Shown here in pieces: positions 1 to 9,005 of a stretch of 55,776 nt of DNA; positions within the stretch are counted from its first letter, which is position 1, and every line of letters begins with the position of its first letter. A program made the translations under genes and the position numbers. The notes below the pieces were generated by a model. That model did no database searches. It worked only from the letters and a program-made list of their open reading frames with translations, and was not told where the DNA came from. The stretch comes from Paenibacillus antibioticophila (GTDB taxonomy: Bacteria; Bacillota; Bacilli; Paenibacillales; Paenibacillaceae): positions 1 through 55,776 of the forward strand of contig NZ_HG005142.1 of NCBI RefSeq assembly GCF_000455265.1. The letters are read 5' to 3'.

Positions 1-29
1 AAAATTATTTTCTCTATTTAATACTCACT

Positions 30-60
30 CGTTGTTCAGTTTTCAAAGATCAACTTCGGT
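30..60 (-). promoter_or_regulatory. rRNA operon leader with boxA-like antitermination/processing sequence
   Basis: Read on the minus strand, positions 49-30 give TCTTTGAAAACTGAACAACG. This resembles the sequence that precedes 16S rRNA (or lies in the spacers) in Bacillales rRNA operons and contains the boxA-like antitermination element. The rRNA gene itself must lie left of position 1 on the minus strand. The identification is by memory of the motif and by the tandem promoters just upstream. Confidence 0.6.
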
Positions 61-94
61 TCGTTCATCGCTGCGTTTCAGCGGCGACTTAAAT

Positions 95-123
95 AATATA
101 TCATGCTGAGTAACTAATTACAA
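95..123 (-). promoter_or_regulatory. rRNA promoter P2
   Basis: On the minus strand there is a -35 TTGTAA (118-123), a 17-bp spacer and a -10 TATATT (95-100). It lies about 45 bp upstream of the boxA-like leader and is the downstream member of a tandem pair, which is the usual arrangement for rRNA operons in Bacillales. Confidence 0.55.
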
Positions 124-201
124 GTCTTTTTTTGAAAAAGCTATAATCGTATCCGGCTTGTCTACTTCCCCGAAAGAAAGCGCTATATTATCGGGGTATT
201 A

Positions 202-230
202 AATATAGCATATTTTTTCTTTCTGCTCAA
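202..230 (-). promoter_or_regulatory. rRNA promoter P1
   Basis: On the minus strand there is a -35 TTGAGC (225-230), a 17-bp spacer and a -10 TATATT (202-207). Together with the similar hexamers about 107 bp downstream it forms a tandem promoter pair driving the rRNA operon off the left edge. The promoter begins only about 70 bp after the safA stop codon. Confidence 0.55.
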
Positions 231-254
231 CCTTAGCACGCAAGAGGTTTAATC

Positions 255-291
255 AAGAAGCGGACCCCTTTGAATCAGGGGGCCGCTTCTG
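255..291 (-). terminator. Stem-loop after safA
   Basis: GAAGCGG (257-263) pairs with CCGCTTC (283-289), extended by a C-rich/G-rich core, immediately after the safA stop. On the minus strand the tail is only mildly T-rich, so termination may be incomplete. On the plus strand the T-tract is better, but no plus-strand gene is present there. Confidence 0.5.
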
Positions 292-296
292 TCGTT

Positions 297-1916
297 TTAT
301 TTATTGATCCAAGGATTTTGGGTCAGATAACTCTCAGACTTCTTCAACGGAGTACGTTTGCGTGATTTGCTGCTGGATCTCTTACTCGATGAAATCTTGG
401 CTGACTTTCTAGCTTTTGTATTCGATTTTCCTTTTGGAGCGCCTAAACTTTGAGGTGACATATTATCCGTTGCACTGACATAGCCAGTATTATCATTTAC
501 ACCAAATCCCCCCAGTGGAGCTGCTGGAATATTCCCCAGAGGCAGTGCAGGCCCTCCAGTCATTCCGGCTATTTCAGGAGTGGCAGGAAGAGTGCCTGCC
601 ATAGTACCAGGCATTACCATCCCATATGCCGATTGAGGATATCCGTACGCCATCGGCATTCCTCCCCATGCAGGCGCAGCTGGAAATGGAGCATTGCCGC
701 CATAAGCATTGGCAGGGTAAGCGCCCGTATTACCAGGAAACGGTGCATTGCCTGAGAATGGTGCATTATTAGGGAACGGTGCGTTATTTGGGAATGGTGC
801 ATTGCCTGGGAACGGTGCGTTCCCTGCCGGCATTCCCCATGCTCCAGGAAGCCCTGAATTTTCCGCCACAGACATCGGACTGATCTCCGTAGGGAAGGGT
901 TGATTAGGAAGATTGCTCGGATAGTTGGAGACTCCATGCAAATTCGGGCTATTATCCATCTGCTGATAAGCAGGAGCATTTGAGATCCCTGGGTACTCTC
1001 CAGTCCAAGGGGTCTCTGCATAAGCTGGCTGAACTTGAGAGTATTGCGGTGTCTCGTAATAAGCATTCACCGGTTGGGCAGGTACCTGATACTGATAGAA
1101 TAAATTTTGATGCGGCATGTTAGGCTGGTTTGAGACATTTCCCGAACAACCGCACGGAGAAGCTGGGGAAGCTGAGATCGGCGCGATATTTGAGGGCACA
1201 TCGAATTGGTATGCATAAGGTGAAGGAAGCACCGGATATTCTGGAATAGGCGGGCATGGCGACTTCTCAGCTTTTGCAGGCTGAACATGCATCTTATTTT
1301 CCTGCTTAACGGTTTCATAGGTAAAATGCTCGACTTCAACCTCCAACTGAATCGGAGTCTTCTTGACCGGCTCGTGGACAATTGGTTTGGTCTCCTCTTT
1401 CTTCTCAACCACAGGAGCCGTAAGTTTCTTTTCAGCCACAGGAGCCGTGTGCTTCTTCTCAACCGGCGTAGTAGTGATGGGCGCTGTATTCTTTTTACCT
1501 GAAGGAGCTGTAGCAATAGGCGAAATATTCGTGTTCGGGTTGGCTGGATTAGCTGGGCTAGATGGTGCTGGCGATGTCTGTGTCCCTTTGGTCGGGATAT
1601 GAATCACCTCACCCACCTTGAGCTCATTGGGATTAACAAGCTGAGGGTTGGCTTCTATCAGTGCCTGCAACGGCAATCCCCAAGCTTTGGATAATTTCCA
1701 TAATGAATCGCCTGATTTTACGGTATGATCGTACACCTTTCCTGTCTCCCCGTTTACAGGTACTGCAATTGCCGGGATTTTGACCTTGTCGCCAAGATTC
1801 AATACCTCGGGATTGGTAATTTGCGGGTTGGCTTCAATCAGCTTTTCGAGAGGAACATTATACTTTTTGGCAATTTCGTATAAAGAGTCCCCTTGTTTTA
1901 CAATGTGGATTTTCAC
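297..1916 (-). CDS. safA: SafA-like spore coat morphogenetic protein with two LysM domains
   Basis: Spore coat/cortex-interface morphogen, expected to bind cortex peptidoglycan through LysM and to interact with SpoVID, whose gene is also in this window. Two LysM modules are visible at residues 2-48 and 64-109, each with the GDSL(Y/W) and IEANPQ signatures. The rest of the 539 residues is low-complexity: Pro/Thr/Lys-rich to about 200, then Pro/Asn/Ala/Gly/Tyr-rich, with five GNAPFP-type hexapeptides and a basic Ser/Lys/Arg tail. The B. subtilis protein has one LysM and is shorter. The start is GTG, with AGGAGGT eight to ten bases upstream (1928-1934). It is monocistronic between terminators. 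The name rests on architecture, so a different LysM coat protein is possible. Confidence 0.8.
   Translation of the reverse strand: MKIHIVKQGDSLYEIAKKYNVPLEKLIEANPQITNPEVLNLGDKVKIPAIAVPVNGETGKVYDHTVKSGDSLWKLSKAWGLPLQALIEANPQLVNPNELKVGEVIHIPTKGTQTSPAPSSPANPANPNTNISPIATAPSGKKNTAPITTTPVEKKHTAPVAEKKLTAPVVEKKEETKPIVHEPVKKTPIQLEVEVEHFTYETVKQENKMHVQPAKAEKSPCPPIPEYPVLPSPYAYQFDVPSNIAPISASPASPCGCSGNVSNQPNMPHQNLFYQYQVPAQPVNAYYETPQYSQVQPAYAETPWTGEYPGISNAPAYQQMDNSPNLHGVSNYPSNLPNQPFPTEISPMSVAENSGLPGAWGMPAGNAPFPGNAPFPNNAPFPNNAPFSGNAPFPGNTGAYPANAYGGNAPFPAAPAWGGMPMAYGYPQSAYGMVMPGTMAGTLPATPEIAGMTGGPALPLGNIPAAPLGGFGVNDNTGYVSATDNMSPQSLGAPKGKSNTKARKSAKISSSKRSSSKSRKRTPLKKSESYLTQNPWINK
735..824 (-). repeat. Five tandem 18-bp repeats inside safA
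   Basis: Five consecutive 18-bp units encode GNAPFP, GNAPFP, NNAPFP, NNAPFP and GNAPFS in coding order (with slight order variation), followed by a partial sixth GN. Third-position differences between units show the repeat is not a very recent duplication. Copy number in such coat-protein repeats often varies between strains. Confidence 0.85.
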
Positions 1917-2020
1917 AGTGACAAAGACCTCCTAGGATTCTTCTCCGGTACGCGAGTCTCCCGCCCGGGGCCCAATTAATACATCCTATGCGAAGGCCCA
2001 GCTTTTTGACATTCTCTCCA

Positions 2021-2061
2021 TAAAAAAATCCCATTTTTCCTAAAAAGGAAAAACAGGATTT
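2021..2061 (-). terminator. Rho-independent terminator of the pheB-hom-thrB-pheA-ilvE operon
   Basis: Nine bases after the ilvE stop, the minus strand reads a stem AATCC.GTTTTTCC, a TTTTT-containing loop, then GGAAAAATGGGATT followed by a run of T. It closes the amino-acid operon. Confidence 0.85.
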
Positions 2062-2069
2062 ACCCCAGC

Positions 2070-2948
2070 TTACCAGACCTTTAATCCGTCTTGATCAACG
2101 ATGCTGCGGAATTGTTCAAGCAGCTTCAAGGTGATCGGTCCCGCATGACCCTCTCCGATCACGCGGCCATCCACCTCGCGGACTGCGATGACTTCAGCGG
2201 CAGTTCCCGTCAGGAAGACTTCGTCCGCAACATAGACATCATGCATCGTGAATGGTTCTTCCTTCAGCGGATAGCCTTGCTTGCGGCAGATCTCGATGAT
2301 TGCCTGACGGGTAATGCCGTCAAGGGCTCCCAGGTAGCACGGCGGTGTTGTGATCACACCATTTTTAATAATAAAGATGTTGTCTCCGGAGCCCTCTGTC
2401 ACGTAACCTTGGGCATTCATCATAATGGCCTCGCCTGCTCCAGCCAGATTAGACTGAATTTTAACGAGAATATTATTCAAGTAATTCAAAGATTTGATCT
2501 TCGGATTCAAGGCGTCCGGAATATTGCGGCGCGTGGACACTGACACTGTCTTCAGGCCGGTTCTGTATGCTTCCTCCGAATAAATAGCAAGTTGTTCAAC
2601 GATAATGACTACCGAGGCTTTCGGGCAACGGTTTGGGTCAAGACCCAAATTACCGGCGCCACGAGATACAACAAGGCGGATGTAGCCGTCGCGCAGCTCA
2701 TTCTTCCGAAGCGTCTCGACCAGTGCATTCTGCATTTCCTCATAGGTGAGGGGAATGTTCAGCATAATTGATTTTGCCGAATCATATAACCGGTCCAAAT
2801 GCTCTTTACACTTGAAAATATTGCCGTTATAGATCCGAATTCCTTCAAAAATACCGTCCCCATACAAAAATCCGTGGTCGAATACCGATACCTTTGCATT
2901 TTCCTTGGTAACGAACTGACCGTCCAAATAAATCCATTGCTCTGCCAT
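2070..2948 (-). CDS. ilvE: Branched-chain amino acid aminotransferase
   Basis: PLP-dependent class IV aminotransferase that makes Leu, Ile and Val from their 2-oxo acids with glutamate. The fold-type IV features are clear: FDHGFLYGDGIFEGIR near residues 23-38, the PLP-lysine region KIKSLNYLNN with Lys about 152, and GSGDNIF and GTAAEV further on. The length of 292 residues is normal for the short bacterial type. The ATG start is preceded by GGAGGTG, which lies in the 3' end of pheA five bases away. It is the last gene of the operon. A D-amino-acid aminotransferase of the same fold is less likely because of the Leu/Ile-type motif set. Its position after pheA leaves open a role in phenylpyruvate transamination, which is inference. 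Confidence 0.9.
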   Translation of the reverse strand: MAEQWIYLDGQFVTKENAKVSVFDHGFLYGDGIFEGIRIYNGNIFKCKEHLDRLYDSAKSIMLNIPLTYEEMQNALVETLRKNELRDGYIRLVVSRGAGNLGLDPNRCPKASVVIIVEQLAIYSEEAYRTGLKTVSVSTRRNIPDALNPKIKSLNYLNNILVKIQSNLAGAGEAIMMNAQGYVTEGSGDNIFIIKNGVITTPPCYLGALDGITRQAIIEICRKQGYPLKEEPFTMHDVYVADEVFLTGTAAEVIAVREVDGRVIGEGHAGPITLKLLEQFRSIVDQDGLKVW

Positions 2949-2953
2949 CGTTA

Positions 2954-3838
2954 TTACACCTCCGATTTTAATCCTTCATAAGAATAGCTCGGATAGCTGC
3001 CAAGTATACGAACCTGACATCCTAAAGCCTCGATTTCTTCGATCGCCAGCGGAAGCAGCACGGAGCTGATAGGCGCCAAGACATCCATGTAGAAATAATA
3101 GCTGCCTAACCGCTTCTTCGTCGGACGCGATTCGATCCGTGACAAGTTCAGTCTCCGCCAGGCAAATGCCGCCAGCACCTGATGCAGCGCCCCTGGAAAA
3201 TTCTCAGGGAGCGTAACCAGAATGCTTGTCTTGTCCTCTACCGGAGCTTGGGGGAGCGCTACAGGCTTGGGCCCGATCAATACAAAGCGGGTAAAGTTAT
3301 TATCATGGTCCGTGACCTGACTAGCCATAATATCCAACCCGTACCTCTCGGCGCCGAGTGCAGTGCCAATAGCCGTCCACCCTTCACCAGGATGCTCCTG
3401 CACCAGCTTTACCGCCTCCGAGGTACTGCCGACATGCTCTAGCTCTGCATGCGGCATGTAGGTCCGAATGAACTGAAGGCACTGCGCCATGGCTACAGGA
3501 TGGGATAATACTTTTTTAACCCGGCTATAATCCAGTTGATCGCTTGCACCGAGAAATTCAGTTCTGCGGCCAACCCAGTTTTGAATCGAGGGATACACCC
3601 ATTCCACTTGCATAGGTATTTCCACCTCATGCACAAGCCAATCCATATGCAGGGTAACCGATCCTTCAATGGTATTCTCTATAGGAATTACGCTGTAATC
3701 ACTGTCCCCTTTGGCTGTCGACAGAAATACATCGGAAATCTGCTTATAATGAAGCAGTTCGACAGGCTCATCGCGGAACAGATGCAGCACGGCCTCATGA
3801 GATACAGAGCCTGAAGGCAGCAAGGCAATTCGCTTCAT
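2954..3838 (-). CDS. pheA: Prephenate dehydratase
   Basis: Converts prephenate to phenylpyruvate in phenylalanine synthesis. The catalytic domain covers about residues 1-190, with IPIENTIEGSV (51-61) and the conserved Thr-Arg-Phe triad at 183-185. A C-terminal ACT domain (about 203-285) carries ESRP (236-239), the usual phenylalanine-binding motif, so feedback inhibition is expected. The length of 294 residues fits the monofunctional enzyme. The N-terminal loop reads LPSGSVSHEA instead of the common GPxGTFSExA, a divergence worth noting, but the rest is canonical. It sits three bases after thrB and five bases before ilvE. Confidence 0.9.
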   Translation of the reverse strand: MKRIALLPSGSVSHEAVLHLFRDEPVELLHYKQISDVFLSTAKGDSDYSVIPIENTIEGSVTLHMDWLVHEVEIPMQVEWVYPSIQNWVGRRTEFLGASDQLDYSRVKKVLSHPVAMAQCLQFIRTYMPHAELEHVGSTSEAVKLVQEHPGEGWTAIGTALGAERYGLDIMASQVTDHDNNFTRFVLIGPKPVALPQAPVEDKTSILVTLPENFPGALHQVLAAFAWRRLNLSRIESRPTKKRLGSYYFYMDVLAPISSVLLPLAIEEIEALGCQVRILGSYPSYSYEGLKSEV

Positions 3839-3841
3839 GAC

Positions 3842-4801
3842 TTATTCTCCTTTTATACGCTTCATAAACGAAACATTATTTAACATGGCAAGCTCCACAA
3901 CTCCTTCAGTGCAGGGACGCAGCCATAAAGTCTTCGCAGAGATGCCCTCTTCAGCCAATACCTTTGTCAGGAAGCCTTCAAGTTCTGCTTGCCGGGAGCT
4001 ATCCTTCTCCACAAGCGCCAGCAGCGTTGGTCCCGCTCCGCTTAGAGCCACCCCAAGCGCACCATGCGAGGGCGCTTCTTCCAAAATTCGCGCCATTCCT
4101 GGAACCAATTGGGCCCGATAGGGCTGATGAATCCGATCCTTCATTGCGGAAGAGATTAGATCGAGTCTGCCTGAGGCCAGAGCAGCGGTTAGCAGGGAGG
4201 CATGGCTGACATTGAACACAACATCCTGCATACGGAATGCTTCGGGCAGCGCCTTTCTGGCCAGAGAGGTAGACAGTTGAAAATCAGGAATTGCCACAAG
4301 GGTAAGGAGTTCAGCCGGAGGTTGAATTTTCAATGCTGTAGCATGCGTTCCATCCCACACGGCAGCGATAATGCCGCCATATAAAGAGGCTCCCACATTA
4401 TCGGGGTGATTCTCTAATGCTGTTGCCATATCAAACAGCTCATCTTTGGCCAGCGGCTCGCCAATCAGTAAATTGGCGGCATACAGCGCACCGACAATGG
4501 CCGAAGCGCTGCTTCCAAGTCCACGGGTTAAGGGAATTTCCGAGTACATGGATATTTCCAGCTCCGGCACCTTCACACCCGCGCGTTCGAATACAGACTG
4601 GGCTACCTGGTAGATCAGATTGCTTTTATCGGAAGGAAGACCGTCCAGATGATCTCCATACAGGCGGAAGAGCGTCTCTGAAGCTGGCTTGAGCTCAAGC
4701 CAGGCATATAAATCCAATGCCATCCCGAGCGTATCAAATCCTGGTCCGAGGTTGGCCGTGCTGGCCGGAATTTTAACGCAAACTCCTTCTTCACGAATCA
4801 T
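3842..4801 (-). CDS. thrB: Homoserine kinase
   Basis: GHMP kinase phosphorylating homoserine for threonine synthesis. PASTANLGPGFDTLG lies near the N-terminus and the ATP-binding loop LTRGLGSSASAIVGA about residue 90. The C-terminal ALSGAGPTLLAL motif is also present. Two starts are possible. An ATG at 4819 overlaps the hom stop as ATGA but has its Shine-Dalgarno almost touching it. The ATG at 4801 has AAAGGAAG eight bases upstream, so I chose that (319 residues). No threonine synthase gene is next to it, which is unusual compared with the common hom-thrC-thrB order. Confidence 0.9.
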   Translation of the reverse strand: MIREEGVCVKIPASTANLGPGFDTLGMALDLYAWLELKPASETLFRLYGDHLDGLPSDKSNLIYQVAQSVFERAGVKVPELEISMYSEIPLTRGLGSSASAIVGALYAANLLIGEPLAKDELFDMATALENHPDNVGASLYGGIIAAVWDGTHATALKIQPPAELLTLVAIPDFQLSTSLARKALPEAFRMQDVVFNVSHASLLTAALASGRLDLISSAMKDRIHQPYRAQLVPGMARILEEAPSHGALGVALSGAGPTLLALVEKDSSRQAELEGFLTKVLAEEGISAKTLWLRPCTEGVVELAMLNNVSFMKRIKGE

Positions 4802-4815
4802 GCTGTTTCTTCCTT

Positions 4816-6102
4816 TCATCCTTCGACCCGATATACGCTCTTCACCCGGCGAATTACCTCAAGGCCTTCAAAATATTTCAGCACCTGCTCCATGTTCGCC
4901 TTGCTGGCACGATGAGTTACAATCATAATCTCGGCATCAGGCGTATCCGCATTCGGAGACTGTACGACCGATTCCAGACTCACATTATATTCAGCAAAGG
5001 CCTGCGTAATCTGGGCCAATACCCCTGCTTTATCCGCAACCTGCAGCAGCAAGAAGTTTTTGTAACAGATTTGCTCATTGCTCTTCAGCTTCTTCGGCTT
5101 GTAAGGAACAATGGACTTTAAGCCATTCACGCCGAGCTTGAGATTCTTGACCACAGCAACAATATCCGCAACTACCGAAGTCGCCGTAGGCATCTCGCCC
5201 GCACCTGCCCCATAGAACATCGTCTCTCCCACAGCCTCGCCGAATACATAAACAGCGTTAAACACGCCATTCACGGCAGCAATCGGGTGGTTCTTCTTCA
5301 CCATCGTTGGCTGAACGCTAATGCTGAATTCCTCTTCGTCACGTTCAGCAATACCGAGAAGCTTCATCTCATAGCCCAACCGCTTCGCATAAGCGATGTC
5401 TTCTTTGCTTACAGAAGAAATCCCCCGCACCTGAACGTCGCTTAATTCCACGTTTGCACGGAAACCGAGCGTACCCAGGATCGCCATCTTTCTGGCGGCA
5501 TCCAGCCCCTCCACATCAGAGGTCGGATCGGCTTCGGCATAACCGAGCTGCTTCGCTTCTGCCAGCGCATCCTCATAGCTGGTGCCTTCTTGGCTCATCT
5601 TGGTCAAAATATAGTTCGTCGTCCCGTTCACAATGCCCATAATTTTAATAATCCGGTCCGAAGAGAACCCTTCGATCAATGTGCGAATAATCGGGATGCC
5701 TCCGGCAACACTTGCTTCATAGAATACGTCGCATTGCTTCTCCGTCGCCTTGGCCAGAATCTCCGAGCCGTATAAGGCCATGAGGTCCTTGTTGGCGGTA
5801 ACAATATGCTTGCCGCAATTGAGCGCCTCCAGCATGAATTCGCGGGTGCCATTCACTCCGCCCATAACCTCGACGATCACATCTATTTCCGGATCGCGGA
5901 TAACCTCCCAAGGATCCTCTGTCAGCTTCGCGGGATCGATCTCAATGCTTCGTTGCTTATCAGCATGCTTGACAGCAATTTTCTCAATAATGATCGGAGA
6001 GCCTACCTGACTGCTAAGGTCCTCCTGATGTCCTTCCAAAATACGCACTACTCCTGTTCCAACGGTGCCCAGACCCAATAAGCCTACCTTGACTGGTTTC
6101 AT
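4816..6102 (-). CDS. hom: Homoserine dehydrogenase
   Basis: Reduces aspartate semialdehyde to homoserine, the branch point to threonine and methionine. The NAD(P)-binding GLLGLGTVGTGVV is at residues 7-19, the catalytic domain holds GGIPIIRTL and NGTTNYILTKM, and a C-terminal ACT domain (about 350-425) suggests feedback regulation by an amino acid. The length of 428 residues matches the short Gram-positive form without a fused aspartokinase. The start ATG follows GGAGGGAGGG. The gene lies 34 bases downstream of pheB and overlaps or abuts thrB. Confidence 0.93.
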   Translation of the reverse strand: MKPVKVGLLGLGTVGTGVVRILEGHQEDLSSQVGSPIIIEKIAVKHADKQRSIEIDPAKLTEDPWEVIRDPEIDVIVEVMGGVNGTREFMLEALNCGKHIVTANKDLMALYGSEILAKATEKQCDVFYEASVAGGIPIIRTLIEGFSSDRIIKIMGIVNGTTNYILTKMSQEGTSYEDALAEAKQLGYAEADPTSDVEGLDAARKMAILGTLGFRANVELSDVQVRGISSVSKEDIAYAKRLGYEMKLLGIAERDEEEFSISVQPTMVKKNHPIAAVNGVFNAVYVFGEAVGETMFYGAGAGEMPTATSVVADIVAVVKNLKLGVNGLKSIVPYKPKKLKSNEQICYKNFLLLQVADKAGVLAQITQAFAEYNVSLESVVQSPNADTPDAEIMIVTHRASKANMEQVLKYFEGLEVIRRVKSVYRVEG

Positions 6103-6136
6103 CCCTTGGATCCCTCCCTCCGTAATGATCTTGTCT

Positions 6137-6574
6137 TTATCCCTGGCCGACGATCTGCGCCTTGCGAACGCCAGGAACCTTCTGTATCAAATCCAGCATT
6201 TCATCCAGGTCCTCCGTCAGACGGGAAGTCTCCACGGAAATGACGACATTGGCGATCCCTTGCAGCGGAATGCTCTGGTTGATGGTCAGTACGTTTCCTC
6301 CCGAACCGGCAATAAGCCCCATTACCTTGGACAATACCCCGGAACGGTGCTCCAGATCAAACGAGATCGTTACAATACTCTCCCGCTCAATCTGATTCAG
6401 CAGATGAATGCCGTCTTTGTATTTATAAAAAGCACTGCGGCTCATTCCTACTTGCGCAACGGCCTCATGGACCGTCTTCACAACACCGCTGGCGAGAAGC
6501 TGCTTCACCTGCAGCGTCTTTAATACCGCCTCAGGCAAAATATCCTCCCGCACTAAATAATACTTCTCCTTCAC
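6137..6574 (-). CDS. pheB: ACT domain-containing regulatory protein PheB
   Basis: Small ACT-domain protein of the PheB/YszB family, found next to obg and pheA in Bacillales and of unclear biochemical role. The N-terminal half has a helix-turn-helix-like stretch, HEAVAQVGMSRSAFYKYKDG. The C-terminal half (about 70-145) is an ACT domain, usually an amino-acid sensor. I chose GTG at 6574 (145 residues) because AAGGAGAGG lies six bases upstream. The longer frame to 6637 would begin upstream of the promoter -10 at 6617-6622. It is the first gene of the operon with hom, thrB, pheA and ilvE, so an autoregulatory role through the palindromes upstream is conceivable but unproven. Confidence 0.85.
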   Translation of the reverse strand: MKEKYYLVREDILPEAVLKTLQVKQLLASGVVKTVHEAVAQVGMSRSAFYKYKDGIHLLNQIERESIVTISFDLEHRSGVLSKVMGLIAGSGGNVLTINQSIPLQGIANVVISVETSRLTEDLDEMLDLIQKVPGVRKAQIVGQG

Positions 6575-6616
6575 AAACGTCCTCTCCTTAGAGACTTCTG
6601 TTTTCGTATAGTGGAC

Positions 6617-6645
6617 ATTATAACGGAAAGCTGGCAAGGTGGCAA
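6617..6645 (-). promoter_or_regulatory. Promoter of the pheB-hom-thrB-pheA-ilvE operon
   Basis: On the minus strand: -35 TTGCCA (6640-6645), an exact 17-bp spacer, and -10 TATAAT (6617-6622). The predicted start of transcription, near 6610, gives a 5' leader of about 35 bases before the GTG of pheB. Two palindromes sit just upstream of the -35. Confidence 0.8.
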
Positions 6646-6650
6646 TCCAT

Positions 6651-6671
6651 TTCCGCGGAATTTCCGCGGAA
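6651..6671. promoter_or_regulatory. Double palindrome TTCCGCGGAA, candidate operator
   Basis: Two identical perfect 10-bp palindromes, TTCCGCGGAA, occur at 6651-6660 and 6662-6671. They are separated by one base, so their centres are 11 bp apart, about one helical turn. They start six bases upstream of the -35 hexamer, centred near -46 and -57 relative to the predicted start. That spacing suits an activator or a repressor touching RNA polymerase. The binding protein is unknown. Confidence 0.55.
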
Positions 6672-6689
6672 TCCGGCTTGCTTATGTAG

Positions 6690-6732
6690 AGAAACGGCTA
6701 CCATCTCCGGCAAAAGGAAGGTACCCGTTTCT
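6690..6732 (-). terminator. Stem-loop downstream of obgE
   Basis: A 13-bp arm at 6690-6702 (AGAAACGGCTACC) is repeated in inverted form at 6720-6732 with one mismatch. It begins 17 bases after the obgE stop. There is no T-tract on the minus strand, so it may stabilise the 3' end or end transcription inefficiently. Confidence 0.4.
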
Positions 6733-6748
6733 ATAAAGTTCCTATAAC

Positions 6749-8071
<1,323 letters not shown>

Positions 8072-8076
8072 TCATT

Positions 8077-8823
8077 TTAGTTTGCACAGGCGACACGCAG
8101 CCGAAGTGAATTCGGTGCCGGATCCGCCAGTTCCACAGTTACAGCGTTGCCGTATTTCCATTCCTCCAAATACCGCTGTAATAGGGTATCCGAATCAGCG
8201 GCCGTACAGTCTTCCCGTTCAAAGACAGCAACAATCTCTCCGCCGAGCCGCGACAATTCAAGCCTTAGCTTGGGAAGCTCACCCCAGGATGATCGGCCTG
8301 TGTACTGGTAGAGACGAATCGTCTCCATAATCGCTTCTGTAAATTGCTCGGCATCCTGCGGAGCAAGTGCCTCTCCCAAGGTAAGATCCTCCTGAATCTG
8401 CACGTCCAGTTGGATCGAACCGTTCATCTCCCGGAAGGAGTATAAATAAAAGACCAGCGAAGGTATCCCCAGTCTTGATATTTTGCTGTCCGCCGCCATA
8501 CGTTCTTTTATTCTTTCCACACAGTCCTTCAGTTTATCATATTTGCCCAATTGAATATATCCGTATAGAATCTGCAGTTCATTCATCCAATCATGGCGAT
8601 GGTGCCCCAATGTTGCCGCAGCCATCCGCTGCACGGATTCAAGAAGCTGCTTCCGCTCTTCAGCCGCTTTCCTCTGTTCCACAATGATGTACCCGGCAAA
8701 TACCAGCAGCAGGCACAACCCCAGCAGGGCGTAGAATACAGGCGAACGCAAAAAATACATTAAGACAAGAAGGGCCACGGACAACAACACAGCTGCACCG
8801 GGCATCATTAACCGATGTTTCAT
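8077..8823 (-). CDS. spo0B: Sporulation initiation phosphotransferase Spo0B
   Basis: Histidine phosphotransferase of the sporulation phosphorelay, passing phosphate from Spo0F to Spo0A. The key helix reads HHRHDWMNELQILYGYIQ, with the phosphorylatable His about residue 77. The C-terminal half resembles a degenerate kinase ATPase domain with no recognisable N/G boxes, as in Spo0B. Unlike the 192-residue soluble B. subtilis protein, this one is 248 residues and starts with two probable membrane segments (about 8-25 and 28-47). A membrane-anchored form is a known variant in some Bacillota, as far as I recall. Its place between rpmA and obg supports the call. Confidence 0.85.
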   Translation of the reverse strand: MKHRLMMPGAAVLLSVALLVLMYFLRSPVFYALLGLCLLLVFAGYIIVEQRKAAEERKQLLESVQRMAAATLGHHRHDWMNELQILYGYIQLGKYDKLKDCVERIKERMAADSKISRLGIPSLVFYLYSFREMNGSIQLDVQIQEDLTLGEALAPQDAEQFTEAIMETIRLYQYTGRSSWGELPKLRLELSRLGGEIVAVFEREDCTAADSDTLLQRYLEEWKYGNAVTVELADPAPNSLRLRVACAN

Positions 8824-8878
8824 GAGTTTCCCCGTTCCTCTAACAAATTGGGTGATCTTTCCACCCTCACAACTACAA

Positions 8879-8884
8879 AGTATA
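8879..8884 (-). promoter_or_regulatory. Possible extended -10 promoter for spo0B-obgE
   Basis: On the minus strand TGATATACT, an extended -10 with TATACT at 8879-8884, lies about 55 bases upstream of the spo0B ATG and downstream of the rpmA terminator. No good -35 is visible at the right distance, so this is tentative. Confidence 0.35.
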
Positions 8885-8944
8885 TCATAAACCTTGTCCC
8901 AAATAAGCTAAAAATAATTCACAAAGCCTTCCTGATGATGTTCC

Positions 8945-8977
8945 AAAAAAAATCCCTTGGCACTCTGCCAAGGGATT
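8945..8977 (-). terminator. Rho-independent terminator after rpmA
   Basis: The minus strand reads AATCCCTTGGC, a short AGAGT loop, then GCCAAGGGATT and eight T. It is a strong intrinsic terminator ending the rplU-prp-rpmA transcript. Confidence 0.92.
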
Positions 8978-9005
8978 TCGAAAGCTTCACATGTCAGTCA
9001 AGCTA

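Noticed and set aside
735..824. Tandem 18-bp units that could be mistaken for a CRISPR array
   Set aside because: Units are directly contiguous without spacers, stay in frame within safA and encode a GNAPFP-type repeat.
1067..1516. 149-residue frame antisense-like within safA
   Set aside because: Out of frame with the LysM gene, Arg/Leu-rich shadow composition.
6575..6637. Longer pheB start at 6637
   Set aside because: It lies upstream of the -10 hexamer of a strong promoter, adds residues not in the family and lacks a good Shine-Dalgarno.
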